Assembly (NCBI RefSeq): GCF_003594915.1
Contig: NZ_QZCS01000015.1
Coordinates: 44,507-108,506, forward strand
Direction: 5' to 3'
DNA: 64,000 bases
From: Enterobacter chuandaensis
Lineage (GTDB): Bacteria; Pseudomonadota; Gammaproteobacteria; Enterobacterales; Enterobacteriaceae
In this document: in pieces, positions 56,629 through 64,000 of the stretch
Numbering within the stretch: position 1 is the stretch's first letter
Layout: each line of letters opens with the position of its first letter
The notes under the pieces: model-generated
What the model was told of the DNA's origin: nothing
Database searches by the model: none
What the model saw: only the letters and a program-made list of their open reading frames with translations
Program-made: the position numbers and the translations under genes

Positions 56629-59419
56629 AGTGAGCCTGATCCCAGTTTTCACCACTTCCCACTTCCACCAGCAACGGCACGTCAAGCGTCATGCTGCTTT
56701 CCATCAGTTCATGGATCTTTTTCGACACGGAATCGAGATCGTCCTTGTGCACTTCAAATACCAGTTCATCGTGTACCTGCATGATCATTTTCACGCGCGG
56801 CTTCTCTTTCTCGAGCCAGGCATCCACGGCTATCATGGCACGCTTGATGATGTCCGCCGCGGTACCCTGCATTGGGGCGTTGATCGCCGCACGCTCTGCG
56901 CCAGCGCGGCGCGCCGCGTTGCTGGATTTGATGTCCGGCAGATAGAGACGACGGCCATCCAGGGTTTCGACGTAACCTTTTTCCTTCGCCTGCGCGCGGG
57001 TGCGTTCCATATATTCCAGCACGCCCGGATAACGCTCGAAGTAAAGGTCCATATACTTCTGCGACTCTTTACGCGGAATATTGAGCTGGCGTGAAAGACC
57101 AAACGCGCTCATGCCGTAGATCAGACCGAAGTTGATCGCCTTAGCACTGCGGCGCTGTTCGTTGGTCACGCTTTCCAGCGGCAAACCAAAGACCTCTGCC
57201 GCGGTTGCACGGTGGATATCTTTCCCTTCCGCAAAAGCGGTCAGCAGACCTTTGTCGCGGGACAGGTGCGCCATGATGCGCAGTTCAATTTGCGAGTAGT
57301 CAGCCGAGACAATCAGGTAGTCATCAGGAGCAATAAAGGCCTGACGAATGCGACGCCCTTCTTCATTACGCACCGGAATGTTCTGCAGGTTAGGATCGGT
57401 TGACGAGAGACGCCCGGTTGCCGCTACCGCCTGATGATACGACGTGTGCACACGGCCCGTTTTCGGGTTGATCATCAGCGGAAGTTTGTCCGTATAGGTA
57501 GACTTCAGCTTCGCGAGACCACGATACTCCAGAATCACTTTTGGCAGCGGGTAGTCCAGCGCCAGCTCTTCAAGCACCTCTTCAGACGTTGACGGCGCGC
57601 CGCCAGGGGTTTTCTTCAGTGGCTTGATGCCCTGCTTTTCAAACAGGATGGTTTGCAGCTGTTTCGGAGACGAGAGGTTAAACGGCTCGCCGGCAAGCTC
57701 ATGCGCTTTTTGCTCAAGCTCGGTCAAACGCTGCGCGAGCTCGCCAGAGTGGTTATGCAGCACCGTTGGATCAATCTTCACGCCATTGCGTTCGATACGG
57801 GACAGCACGGGCACCAGCGGCATCTCAATATGCTGGAACACATTCAGTGGACCTTCGTGCTTCTGCAGTTTTGGCCACATCTTCAGGTGCAGCTGCAGCG
57901 TGACGTCGGCATCTTCCGCCGCGTAGCGACCTGCTTCTTCGAGAGCAATCTGGTTAAAGGTGAGCTGATTTTTCCCTTTACCGGCAATCTCTTCAAAGGT
58001 AATGGTTTTGTGCTTGAGCCAGCGGTCAGATAAGGAATCCATATCATGACGGCCCGCCACGCTGTCCAGAATGTAGGATTCGAGCATGGTGTCGAAGGCA
58101 ATCCCGCGCAGTTCAATGCCGTAGTTTTGCAGAATGCCGCGGTCGTACTTGAGATTTTGCCCAACCTTCAGCGCCTTTTCGTCTTCCAGAATCGGCTTCA
58201 ACAGCTCAAGCGCGCGTTCACGGGAGATCTGCTCCGGCGCATCGAGGTAGTCGTGCGCCACAGGAACGTAAGCAGCAATACCCGGTTCTGTCGCAAATGA
58301 CAGGCCCACCATATTGGCTGAGATGTTGTCGAGGCTGTCAGTTTCGGTGTCAAAGGCAAAGACCGGCGCTTTTTTCAGTTTCTCGATCCAGGCGATCAGC
58401 TGCGACTCGTCAAGAATGGTTTCGTAGTTATCGAAGGAGAGCGCTACGGCTTCTTCTTCCGCCTGCTCTTCGGCATCAACGACGATCGTCTCCTTCGGTT
58501 TTGCGGCAGGTTTCGCCCCTTTTGCCTGCAGCCATTTACCGGCTTCCACGTCAGTGGTCCATCGCTTGAATTCGTATTTCTTAAACAGGCTCAGCAGATC
58601 GTCAGCGGAAGGCTGTTGTACTTCAAGCTGTTCACAGCCCAGTTCCAGTTCCACATCGGTTTTGATCGTTGCCAGCTTATAGGAGAGATAAGCCACCTCT
58701 TTGTTCTCTTCCAGCTTCCCGGCCATGGTTTTTGCGCCACGGAAGGAAAGGCCGGCGATCTTGTCTGATTCCGCGTAGAGCGTATCCAGACCACCCAGCC
58801 CCTGGAGCAGCGCCTGCGCGGTTTTTTCACCGACGCCAGGGACACCAGGAATGTTATCCGAGGAGTCGCCCATCAACGCGAGGAAATCGATAATCAGCTC
58901 TGGCGGCACGCCATACTTAGTGACCACTTCTTCTGGACCCAGAATGGTGTTGGTCATGGTGTTGATCAGGGTAATACCTGGCGTCACCAGCTGCGCCATA
59001 TCTTTATCACCGGTGCTGATCAGCACCGGACGGCCCATTTTTTCTGCTTCACGCGCCAGCGTACCGATGACGTCGTCAGCCTCCACGCCAGAGACGGCCA
59101 GCAGCGGCAGGCCCATTGCTTTCACCATGGCGTGCAGTGGCTCAATCTGCGCACGCAGATCGTCAGGCATTGGCGGACGGTGAGATTTGTAATGCTCAAA
59201 CAGCTCATCGCGGAAGGTTTTGCCTTTCGCATCAAAAACAACAGCCGCATGGGTTGGCTGATACTGAAGGATCAGGCTGCGCAGCATATTGAGCACGCCG
59301 TACATTGCGCCGGTAGGTTCCCCTGCGCTATTGGTCAGAGGAGGAAACGCATGGTACGCCCGATACAGGTAAGAAGAGCCGTCGACGAGAATAAGTGGGT
59401 TTTCTGGGATCTGAACCAT
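56627..59419 (-). CDS. polA: DNA polymerase I PolA
   Basis: Replication and repair polymerase. The 930-residue protein has the 5'-3' exonuclease (about 1-320; [25 protein letters not shown] and [14 protein letters not shown]), the 3'-5' proofreading domain (about 330-520; [12 protein letters not shown]), and the family A polymerase (about 520-930) with motif [17 protein letters not shown], motif [17 protein letters not shown] and motif [12 protein letters not shown]. The ATG at 59419 (MVQIPENPL) is used; the frame is open 14 codons further. Residues about 315-345 differ in sequence from E. coli, a linker of acidic and alanine-rich composition. Confidence 0.98.
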   Translation of the reverse strand: MVQIPENPLILVDGSSYLYRAYHAFPPLTNSAGEPTGAMYGVLNMLRSLILQYQPTHAAVVFDAKGKTFRDELFEHYKSHRPPMPDDLRAQIEPLHAMVKAMGLPLLAVSGVEADDVIGTLAREAEKMGRPVLISTGDKDMAQLVTPGITLINTMTNTILGPEEVVTKYGVPPELIIDFLALMGDSSDNIPGVPGVGEKTAQALLQGLGGLDTLYAESDKIAGLSFRGAKTMAGKLEENKEVAYLSYKLATIKTDVELELGCEQLEVQQPSADDLLSLFKKYEFKRWTTDVEAGKWLQAKGAKPAAKPKETIVVDAEEQAEEEAVALSFDNYETILDESQLIAWIEKLKKAPVFAFDTETDSLDNISANMVGLSFATEPGIAAYVPVAHDYLDAPEQISRERALELLKPILEDEKALKVGQNLKYDRGILQNYGIELRGIAFDTMLESYILDSVAGRHDMDSLSDRWLKHKTITFEEIAGKGKNQLTFNQIALEEAGRYAAEDADVTLQLHLKMWPKLQKHEGPLNVFQHIEMPLVPVLSRIERNGVKIDPTVLHNHSGELAQRLTELEQKAHELAGEPFNLSSPKQLQTILFEKQGIKPLKKTPGGAPSTSEEVLEELALDYPLPKVILEYRGLAKLKSTYTDKLPLMINPKTGRVHTSYHQAVAATGRLSSTDPNLQNIPVRNEEGRRIRQAFIAPDDYLIVSADYSQIELRIMAHLSRDKGLLTAFAEGKDIHRATAAEVFGLPLESVTNEQRRSAKAINFGLIYGMSAFGLSRQLNIPRKESQKYMDLYFERYPGVLEYMERTRAQAKEKGYVETLDGRRLYLPDIKSSNAARRAGAERAAINAPMQGTAADIIKRAMIAVDAWLEKEKPRVKMIMQVHDELVFEVHKDDLDSVSKKIHELMESSMTLDVPLLVEVGSGENWDQAH

Positions 59420-59542
59420 AATGTCCGTGCCTTTAATCAATTTATGGGTAAAGGATGCCACAGAAGGATGAAAACATCAGTTATTCGCGCCAGATACAGG
59501 AAAAGATTTTGCGATCGTGAGGATCGCTCGCAAAATTCAAAC

Positions 59543-59693
59543 TGTGGATAAGTTTGTGTATATTTTCACTTCATATATAAAAAAGACGCTTAACGCAGAC
59601 GCCAATCACAAATAAAACATTAAATATCATACAGTTGATTGGCATTACACACTCAAAATTGCATGCTGATGGCTATTTAGCCTATGTGGATAT
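59543..59693. promoter_or_regulatory. DnaA boxes in the polA-yihG divergent region
   Basis: TGTGGATAA at 59543-59551 is a perfect DnaA box (TTATCCACA on the other strand) and TGTGGATAT at 59685-59693 is a one-mismatch box. They lie 124 and 266 bases upstream of polA. The 440-base gap otherwise shows AT-rich promoter-like sequence and no gene. DnaA control of polA has been reported in E. coli; here it is inference from the boxes. Confidence 0.5.
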
Positions 59694-59859
59694 AACTCCT
59701 GATTAGCGCTCAATATTAGAGAAATCTTCTGTGTCCGGATAAAAGCCGCCGATTGACGGTGTGAAAGCGCCATTACTTTGCCTGTTTTCTGGTAAAATCA
59801 GCGCCCTGCGCCGAATAGCCGGTCGCTCACTTACAGCTAACTACCTGAAAAAGCTCATC

Positions 59860-60768
59860 ATGTCGAGATTGCTCGCTGCAATAACATTACCGCTAAGCAT
59901 CATTTTAACTATTCTGGTGACGATTGCCTGTTCTGTGCCGATCATTGTCGCCGGGATCGTTAAACTGCTGCTGCCTGTCCCCGCGGTGTGGCGAGCCGTA
60001 TCTGCGTTTTGTAATTTCATGATGTACTGCTGGTGCGAAGGACTGGCGATCCTGCTGTGTCTGAACCCGCATCTGAAGTGGGATGTTGAAGGGCTGGAGA
60101 GCCTCAACAAAAAGAACTGGTATCTGCTGATCTGCAATCACCACAGCTGGGCGGACATCGTGGTGTTATGCGTGCTTTTCCGCAAACACATCCCGATGAA
60201 CAAGTACTTCCTGAAACAACAGCTTGCCTGGGTGCCCTTTATCGGGCTGGCCTGTTGGGCGCTTGATATGCCGTTTATGAAACGTTATTCGCGCAGCTAT
60301 CTGATTCGTCATCCGGAGCGTCGCGGTAAGGATGTGGAGACCACGCGCCGTTCCTGTGAAAAGTTTCGCGCGCATCCAACGACCATCGTGAACTTTGTTG
60401 AAGGCTCACGGTTTACCGAAGAGAAACGTCAACAAACTCGCTCCCCTTATCAGAACCTGCTTCCGCCAAAGGCGGCGGGTATCGCGATGGCGCTTAACGT
60501 GCTGGGTTCACAGTTTGATAAGTTACTTAACGTCACGCTCTGCTATCCGGAAAACGATAAGACGCCGTTTTTCGACATGCTCAGCGGCAAACTGACGCGC
60601 ATTGTGGTTCGGGTAGATTTAGTTCCGATCGATGCCGGGCTGCATGGTGACTACGTTAACGATAAGAATTTTAAACGTCGTTTCCAGCAGTGGCTTAATA
60701 CGCTCTGGAAAGAGAAAGACGAGCAGATAGACAGCATTAAATCTTCATACAAAAACGCCGGTCAGTGA
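59860..60768 (+). CDS. yihG: 1-acyl-glycerol-3-phosphate acyltransferase YihG
   Basis: A PlsC-type acyltransferase of about 302 residues, reported in E. coli to incorporate unsaturated acyl chains such as cis-vaccenoyl into phosphatidic acid. There is an N-terminal membrane helix, then motif I NHHSWAD near 98 and motif [17 protein letters not shown] near 180. The frame is open upstream to a GTG at 59761, but the ATG at 59860 ([10 protein letters not shown]) aligns with the family; a short extension of about nine residues would match the annotated E. coli protein. The stop codon lies inside the hairpin at 60751-60779. Confidence 0.9.
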   Translation: MSRLLAAITLPLSIILTILVTIACSVPIIVAGIVKLLLPVPAVWRAVSAFCNFMMYCWCEGLAILLCLNPHLKWDVEGLESLNKKNWYLLICNHHSWADIVVLCVLFRKHIPMNKYFLKQQLAWVPFIGLACWALDMPFMKRYSRSYLIRHPERRGKDVETTRRSCEKFRAHPTTIVNFVEGSRFTEEKRQQTRSPYQNLLPPKAAGIAMALNVLGSQFDKLLNVTLCYPENDKTPFFDMLSGKLTRIVVRVDLVPIDAGLHGDYVNDKNFKRRFQQWLNTLWKEKDEQIDSIKSSYKNAGQ

Positions 60769-60779
60769 CCGGCGTTTTT
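60751..60779. terminator. Bidirectional terminator between yihG and dsbA, containing the yihG stop
   Basis: AAAAACGCCGGTCA-GTGACCGGCGTTTTT is a near-perfect palindrome with A and T tracts. The yihG TGA (60766-60768) is at its centre, so termination and the coding end coincide. Confidence 0.92.
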
Positions 60780-60791
60780 ACATCAACGAAC

Positions 60792-61415
60792 TTACTTTTT
60801 CTCGACCAGGTATTTCACGGTATCAGCATACTGTTGTACGAAGATATCCATGCTGCTGGTGTCCATGCCCTGCATGTTCAGCTGATATTTGCCGTTAACA
60901 AACATCGCCGGAACGCCCTGAAGCTGCAGGTCAGCGGCCGCTTTTTCCTGCTGAGCGACCAGCGATTTCACCACAAAGCTGTTCCACGCGGCGTCGTACT
61001 CTTCACCTTTCACACCGGCATCAACGAACACTTTACGGATATCCGCAGTGGTCTGAACGGTCTGGGTTTTCTGTACGGCTTCAAACATTGGAGCGGTGAT
61101 TTTATCTTCCACGCCTAGCGCCATCGCAACCGCCCACGCCTGAGTCAGGTCTTTACCCAATGGGCCCAGGAACTCAACGTGATACTTGGTCATTTTGGTG
61201 CCTTCTGGCAGCTTTTTCTTCACGTTGTCAGAAACATGCAGCACTTCTTCAAACTGATAGCAGTGCGGGCAGTAGAACGAGAAGAACTCCAGAACCTGTG
61301 GCTCACCAGCAACCGGCTTTTCCAGCGTGATAAACTGTTTACCGTCGGTAAACTGCGCAGCAGAAGCGCTAAATGCCAGAATCATACCTGCCAGCGCCAG
61401 CCAAATTTTTTTCAT
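60792..61415 (-). CDS. dsbA: Periplasmic disulfide oxidoreductase DsbA
   Basis: Introduces disulfides into exported proteins and is reoxidised by DsbB. The 207-residue protein has a signal peptide (about 1-19, ending in SASA), the active site CPHC in [14 protein letters not shown] near residue 49, and the cis-Pro loop [14 protein letters not shown] near 168. It is one residue shorter than E. coli. The start at 61415 ([10 protein letters not shown]) is preferred over a nine-codon extension that overlaps the srkA end. It lies 27 bases downstream of srkA and is probably co-transcribed, consistent with Cpx control in E. coli. Confidence 0.98.
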   Translation of the reverse strand: MKKIWLALAGMILAFSASAAQFTDGKQFITLEKPVAGEPQVLEFFSFYCPHCYQFEEVLHVSDNVKKKLPEGTKMTKYHVEFLGPLGKDLTQAWAVAMALGVEDKITAPMFEAVQKTQTVQTTADIRKVFVDAGVKGEEYDAAWNSFVVKSLVAQQEKAAADLQLQGVPAMFVNGKYQLNMQGMDTSSMDIFVQQYADTVKYLVEKK

Positions 61416-61442
61416 GATTAACTCTCTCCTGGGTGTGTCCAA

Positions 61443-62429
61443 TTAATACATCGGCGTTAATTGCAGAGGAGGTTCCTGAAGAACCTTGACCTGCTCAGTA
61501 AATGTAGATATCTGGCTGCGCCAGTAATCTTCTCCGGTAAGCCACGGGAAATTACGGGGAAATGCGGGATCGTCCCAACGCCTGATTAACCATGCGAGAT
61601 AATAAACAAAACGCATCGCACGTAAAGGCTCAATCAGGGCAATTTCGTCTGAATTAAACGGGCTAAATTCTTCATAGGCTTCAATAATCGTTTCAAGCTG
61701 CATGCGCTGCTCGGCTTTGTCCCCATTCAGCAGCATCCACAGATCCTGAACCGCTGGGCCCATGCGCGCATCGTCGAGATCGACAAACAGCGGGCCATCG
61801 CGCCAGAGAATATTTCCGGCGTGACAATCGCCGTGCAGGCGCAGAACTGAAATATCATCACGCCAGCAGGTTTTCACCGCAGCAATGAGCTTATCGGTGG
61901 CGTTAAGGAAATCATCCTTTAACGCTTTGGGGATCATTGCAGATTTTTCGAATACCTCGCGCGGTTCAAGAAGGTATTCCTGAATACCGATAGTCGGACG
62001 AGCAATAAAGTCTTTTTTGCGCCCCGTCTGGTGTATACGTCCCAGATAGCGAGCAACCCACTCCATCTGATCGATATTATCCGCTTCAAACTGACGACCA
62101 CCCAGACTGGGGAATACGGCGTAGTAAAACCCTTCATGCGTGAGCAACGTTTGGTTATGGAACTTTATGGGTGCGGCAACGGGGACGTCATCTTCCAGCA
62201 GATCGTGAGCAAACTGGTGTTCTTCCTGAATTTGCTGTGCAGACCAACGTTCAGGGCGATAGAACTTTACGACGAAGCGCTGACGATCCTCGTCCTGAAA
62301 TTGGTAGACGCGGTTTTCGTAGCTGTTTAACGGAGTTAGCCCGGAATCCACACGAATACCCTGTTCAAACAGGGCATCCATAATGGTATCCGGGTGTAGT
62401 GTCTGGAAAGTAAAAGCCTGGTCGTTCAT
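61443..62429 (-). CDS. srkA: Stress-response Ser/Thr kinase SrkA (RdoA/YihE)
   Basis: Cytoplasmic eukaryotic-like kinase of the choline-kinase fold, Cpx-induced and counteracting MazF-linked stress death in E. coli. The 328-residue protein has the ATP-loop segment NSYENRVYQFQDED near 36, the catalytic Brenner motif LHGDCHAGNILW near 200 and the metal-binding DLDDARMGPAVQDLW near 217. It is the first gene of srkA-dsbA. A 75-base gap separates it from yihD. Confidence 0.97.
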   Translation of the reverse strand: MNDQAFTFQTLHPDTIMDALFEQGIRVDSGLTPLNSYENRVYQFQDEDRQRFVVKFYRPERWSAQQIQEEHQFAHDLLEDDVPVAAPIKFHNQTLLTHEGFYYAVFPSLGGRQFEADNIDQMEWVARYLGRIHQTGRKKDFIARPTIGIQEYLLEPREVFEKSAMIPKALKDDFLNATDKLIAAVKTCWRDDISVLRLHGDCHAGNILWRDGPLFVDLDDARMGPAVQDLWMLLNGDKAEQRMQLETIIEAYEEFSPFNSDEIALIEPLRAMRFVYYLAWLIRRWDDPAFPRNFPWLTGEDYWRSQISTFTEQVKVLQEPPLQLTPMY

Positions 62430-62504
62430 CCGATCATCCGGAAATTATACGAATGATTCAGGATATCATCTTGTGGCGATTTCGGTGGCTCCGCTTACAA
62501 GCTT

Positions 62505-62774
62505 TTACTCTTTAATTACGCCCCGGGCGCGCAGCAATGCGGTTTTAAAATCTTCCTCATAATCCTTCTGAATACCAGGAATAACAGCATCTTTGGCAGA
62601 GTCGCGCATTTTGAGGTGGTAGATCAGGATGTCATCAGAAAGGTCTGCCAGTTCGCCGTCAAAACCTGACTCTTTTGCCAGTTTCTGTAAGAATTGCATC
62701 AGATTCAGCTCAGGCTCTTTTTGCCAGGCTGGCTGGAGGAGTTCAATGACTTCATTCAGACGTTTACATTTCAT
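62505..62774 (-). CDS. yihD: DUF1040 protein YihD
   Basis: An 89-residue soluble protein, nearly identical to E. coli YihD, of unknown function. It is predicted all-helical with the conserved [32 protein letters not shown] start and an acidic [17 protein letters not shown] core. It starts at 62774 behind AAAGGAGCACCACC. It is divergent from mobA across a 68-base gap. Confidence 0.95.
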   Translation of the reverse strand: MKCKRLNEVIELLQPAWQKEPELNLMQFLQKLAKESGFDGELADLSDDILIYHLKMRDSAKDAVIPGIQKDYEEDFKTALLRARGVIKE

Positions 62775-62842
62775 GGTGGTGCTCCTTTCATTTAGAGTGA
62801 CACGTTAGCAGGGTCAATCCCACAATAAAAGAGGCGATATTC

Positions 62843-63427
62843 GTGAATCTTAGTCAGGAAATCATCGGCGTCGTTCTCGCAGGCGGCAAAGCTACGCGGA
62901 TGGGCGGGGAAGATAAGGGATTACAGCTCCTGAAGGGCAAGCCATTATGGCAGCATGTCGCTGATACGCTTGTCGATCAGGTATCGGCAATGGCGCTGAG
63001 CGCAAATCGCCATATCGATATTTACCAGCGCAGCGGGTTTCCCGTTTATCAGGATAACCTCGCAGATTATCCGGGGCCGCTGGCCGGCATGCTTTCGGTG
63101 ATGCAGCAGTCGCAGGGCGAGTGGTTTCTCTTTTGTTCGTGCGATACGCCATTAATACCCACCTGTCTGGTGGAGCGAATGGTGCAACAGCGAGGTGATT
63201 CACCCGTGGTCTGGGTGCATGACGGCGAGCGCGACCACCCAACTATCGCGCTCATTAACAGATCATTGATTCCTGCTTTGAGCGACTATCTGGCTGCCGG
63301 AGAACGAAGAGTGATGGTGTTTATGCGTAAGGTCGGTGGACATGCTGTTGATTTTAGCGACATGAAAACATCGTTCGTGAATGTGAACACAACGGAAGAT
63401 TTACAGGCCATGCAGGAGAAGAGATGA
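62843..63427 (+). CDS. mobA: Molybdenum cofactor guanylyltransferase MobA
   Basis: Links GMP from GTP to Mo-molybdopterin to give the guanine dinucleotide cofactor used by enzymes such as FdoG in this window. The 194-residue protein has the nucleotide-transferase loop [15 protein letters not shown] at residue 12, the metal-site CDTPLIP near 100 and [14 protein letters not shown] near 130. It starts with GTG (62843), preceded by GAGGCG. Its stop overlaps mobB by four bases. Confidence 0.96.
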   Translation: MNLSQEIIGVVLAGGKATRMGGEDKGLQLLKGKPLWQHVADTLVDQVSAMALSANRHIDIYQRSGFPVYQDNLADYPGPLAGMLSVMQQSQGEWFLFCSCDTPLIPTCLVERMVQQRGDSPVVWVHDGERDHPTIALINRSLIPALSDYLAAGERRVMVFMRKVGGHAVDFSDMKTSFVNVNTTEDLQAMQEKR

Positions 63428-63927
63428 CCTCTGTTTTAGCCATTTCCGCCTGGAGTGGGACAGGAAAAACCACGTTGCTGAAAAAACTGATACCCGCGCT
63501 GTGCGCCCGCGGTATTCTCCCAGGCTTGATTAAGCATACTCACCATAATATGGATGTCGATAAGCCAGGCAAAGACAGCTATGAGCTGCGCAAAGCGGGT
63601 GCCGCACAAACAATGGTGGCAAGCAACCAGCGCTGGGCTTTGATGACAGAAACGCCGGATGAGGCGCCGCTGGATCTCGCGTACCTGGTGAGCCGGATGG
63701 ATCACTCCACACTGGATCTAGTGCTGGTTGAGGGGTTTAAGCATGAGGCAGTGCCTAAGATCCTGCTGTTCCGAAGCGATGCCGGGCACGATATCAGCGA
63801 GTTAACGCTGGATGAGCATGTGATTGCGGTGGCCAGTGATGTTGTTCTCGATGTTGAGGTTCCGGTGCTGGATTTAAATGATGAGGATGGGATTGCTGAG
63901 TTTATTGTGAGGTGGTGTGCGGTCTGA
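63424..63927 (+). CDS. mobB: Molybdopterin-guanine dinucleotide biosynthesis adaptor MobB
   Basis: GTP-binding partner of MobA. The 167-residue protein has a P-loop [14 protein letters not shown] near residue 8, the [25 protein letters not shown] segment near 35, and LVEGFKHE near 107. It is not essential for cofactor synthesis in E. coli. The ATG overlaps the mobA stop, so the two are translationally coupled. A REP element follows within a few bases. Confidence 0.96.
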   Translation: MTSVLAISAWSGTGKTTLLKKLIPALCARGILPGLIKHTHHNMDVDKPGKDSYELRKAGAAQTMVASNQRWALMTETPDEAPLDLAYLVSRMDHSTLDLVLVEGFKHEAVPKILLFRSDAGHDISELTLDEHVIAVASDVVLDVEVPVLDLNDEDGIAEFIVRWCAV

Positions 63928-63930
63928 CTT

Positions 63931-63963
63931 GCCGGGTGGCGGCTTCGCCTTACCCGGCCTGCC
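63931..63963. repeat. REP element downstream of mobB
   Basis: GCCGGGTGGCGGCTTCGCC-TTACCCGGCC palindrome, identical in its core to 52981-53013. It starts three bases after the mobB stop. Confidence 0.85.
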
Positions 63964-63980
63964 GTTTTTTCAGCGTATAA

Positions 63981-64000
63981 ACGCAAAAAGGCCATCCTTG
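63981..64000 (-). terminator. Left half of a probable rRNA-operon terminator (cut by window edge)
   Basis: The last 20 bases, ACGCAAAAAGGCCATCCTTG, are the reverse complement of the downstream arm of the rrnB T2 terminator (GGATGGCCTTTTTGCGT). In E. coli the rrnA operon ends facing mobB, so an rRNA operon on the minus strand probably follows. The paired arm lies outside the window. Confidence 0.7.

Noticed and set aside
59761..59859. Longer N-terminus of yihG beginning at a GTG at 59761
   Set aside because: The extra 33 residues lack similarity to the family and no ribosome site precedes them.

Overview
This window is a chromosomal stretch of an Enterobacteriaceae genome, most like Enterobacter or a close relative. 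The core genes keep the order known from Escherichia coli and most proteins are nearly identical to their E. coli counterparts, but base composition is somewhat GC-rich, REP elements are of the GCCGGGTGGCGGCTTCGCC type, and the lineage-specific blocks differ from E. coli. The genus is inferred from memory of gene order and protein sequence, not from a database search.

Layout. (1) 1-10.9 kb: the end of the glycerol operon (glpK, and glpX interrupted by an in-frame TAA), fpr, yiiR, yiiQ, tpiA, an SLC13-type anion transporter inserted between tpiA and cdh, then sbp, pfkA and fieF. (2) 10.9-15.3 kb: the Cpx envelope-stress locus (cpxP with the CpxQ sRNA in its 3' UTR, a CpxR box, cpxRA), yiiM, whose reading frame runs on into a palindromic repeat, and sodA with a Fur box. 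(3) 15.4-23.7 kb: the full L-rhamnose locus (rhaT, rhaR, rhaS, rhaB, rhaA, rhaD), extended by a FucO-like alcohol dehydrogenase and rhaM. (4) 23.7-30.6 kb, accessory: a XRE-cupin regulator divergent from an AzlC/AzlD amino-acid exporter pair, a four-gene chaperone-usher fimbrial operon, and a small DUF1471 protein. (5) 30.7-41 kb: fdhD, the aerobic formate dehydrogenase operon fdoGHI-fdhE with a selenocysteine TGA, a degraded toxin-antitoxin pair (antitoxin intact, toxin internally deleted), then yiiD-dtd-yihY-yihX. (6) 41-46.5 kb, accessory: a membrane-bound ToxR/MarT-like regulator, a FidL-like protein, a LuxR-type regulator and a large autotransporter adhesin. This block sits where E. coli K-12 carries the sulfoquinovose (yih) genes and resembles the marT-fidL-misL module of Salmonella SPI-3. 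(7) 46.5-64 kb: typA, the nitrogen-control operon glnALG with clear NtrC and sigma-54 sites, yshB, hemN, a possible small membrane protein, yihI, CsrC RNA, engB, Spot 42 RNA (encoding SpfP), polA, yihG, dsbA, srkA, yihD and mobAB. The last 20 bases look like half of an rRNA-operon terminator.

How it works together. Several units are self-contained circuits: CpxAR-CpxP-CpxQ (envelope stress), RhaS/RhaR with CRP (rhamnose uptake through to lactaldehyde reduction), NtrB/NtrC-GlnA (nitrogen), and DsbA/SrkA next to the mobAB and fdo genes that serve molybdoenzyme maturation. The points most worth checking are the glpX nonsense codon, the deletion-bearing toxin, the repeat-derived tail of YiiM, and the four-gene autotransporter island with two regulators. 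No CRISPR array, tRNA gene, prophage or insertion sequence was seen.
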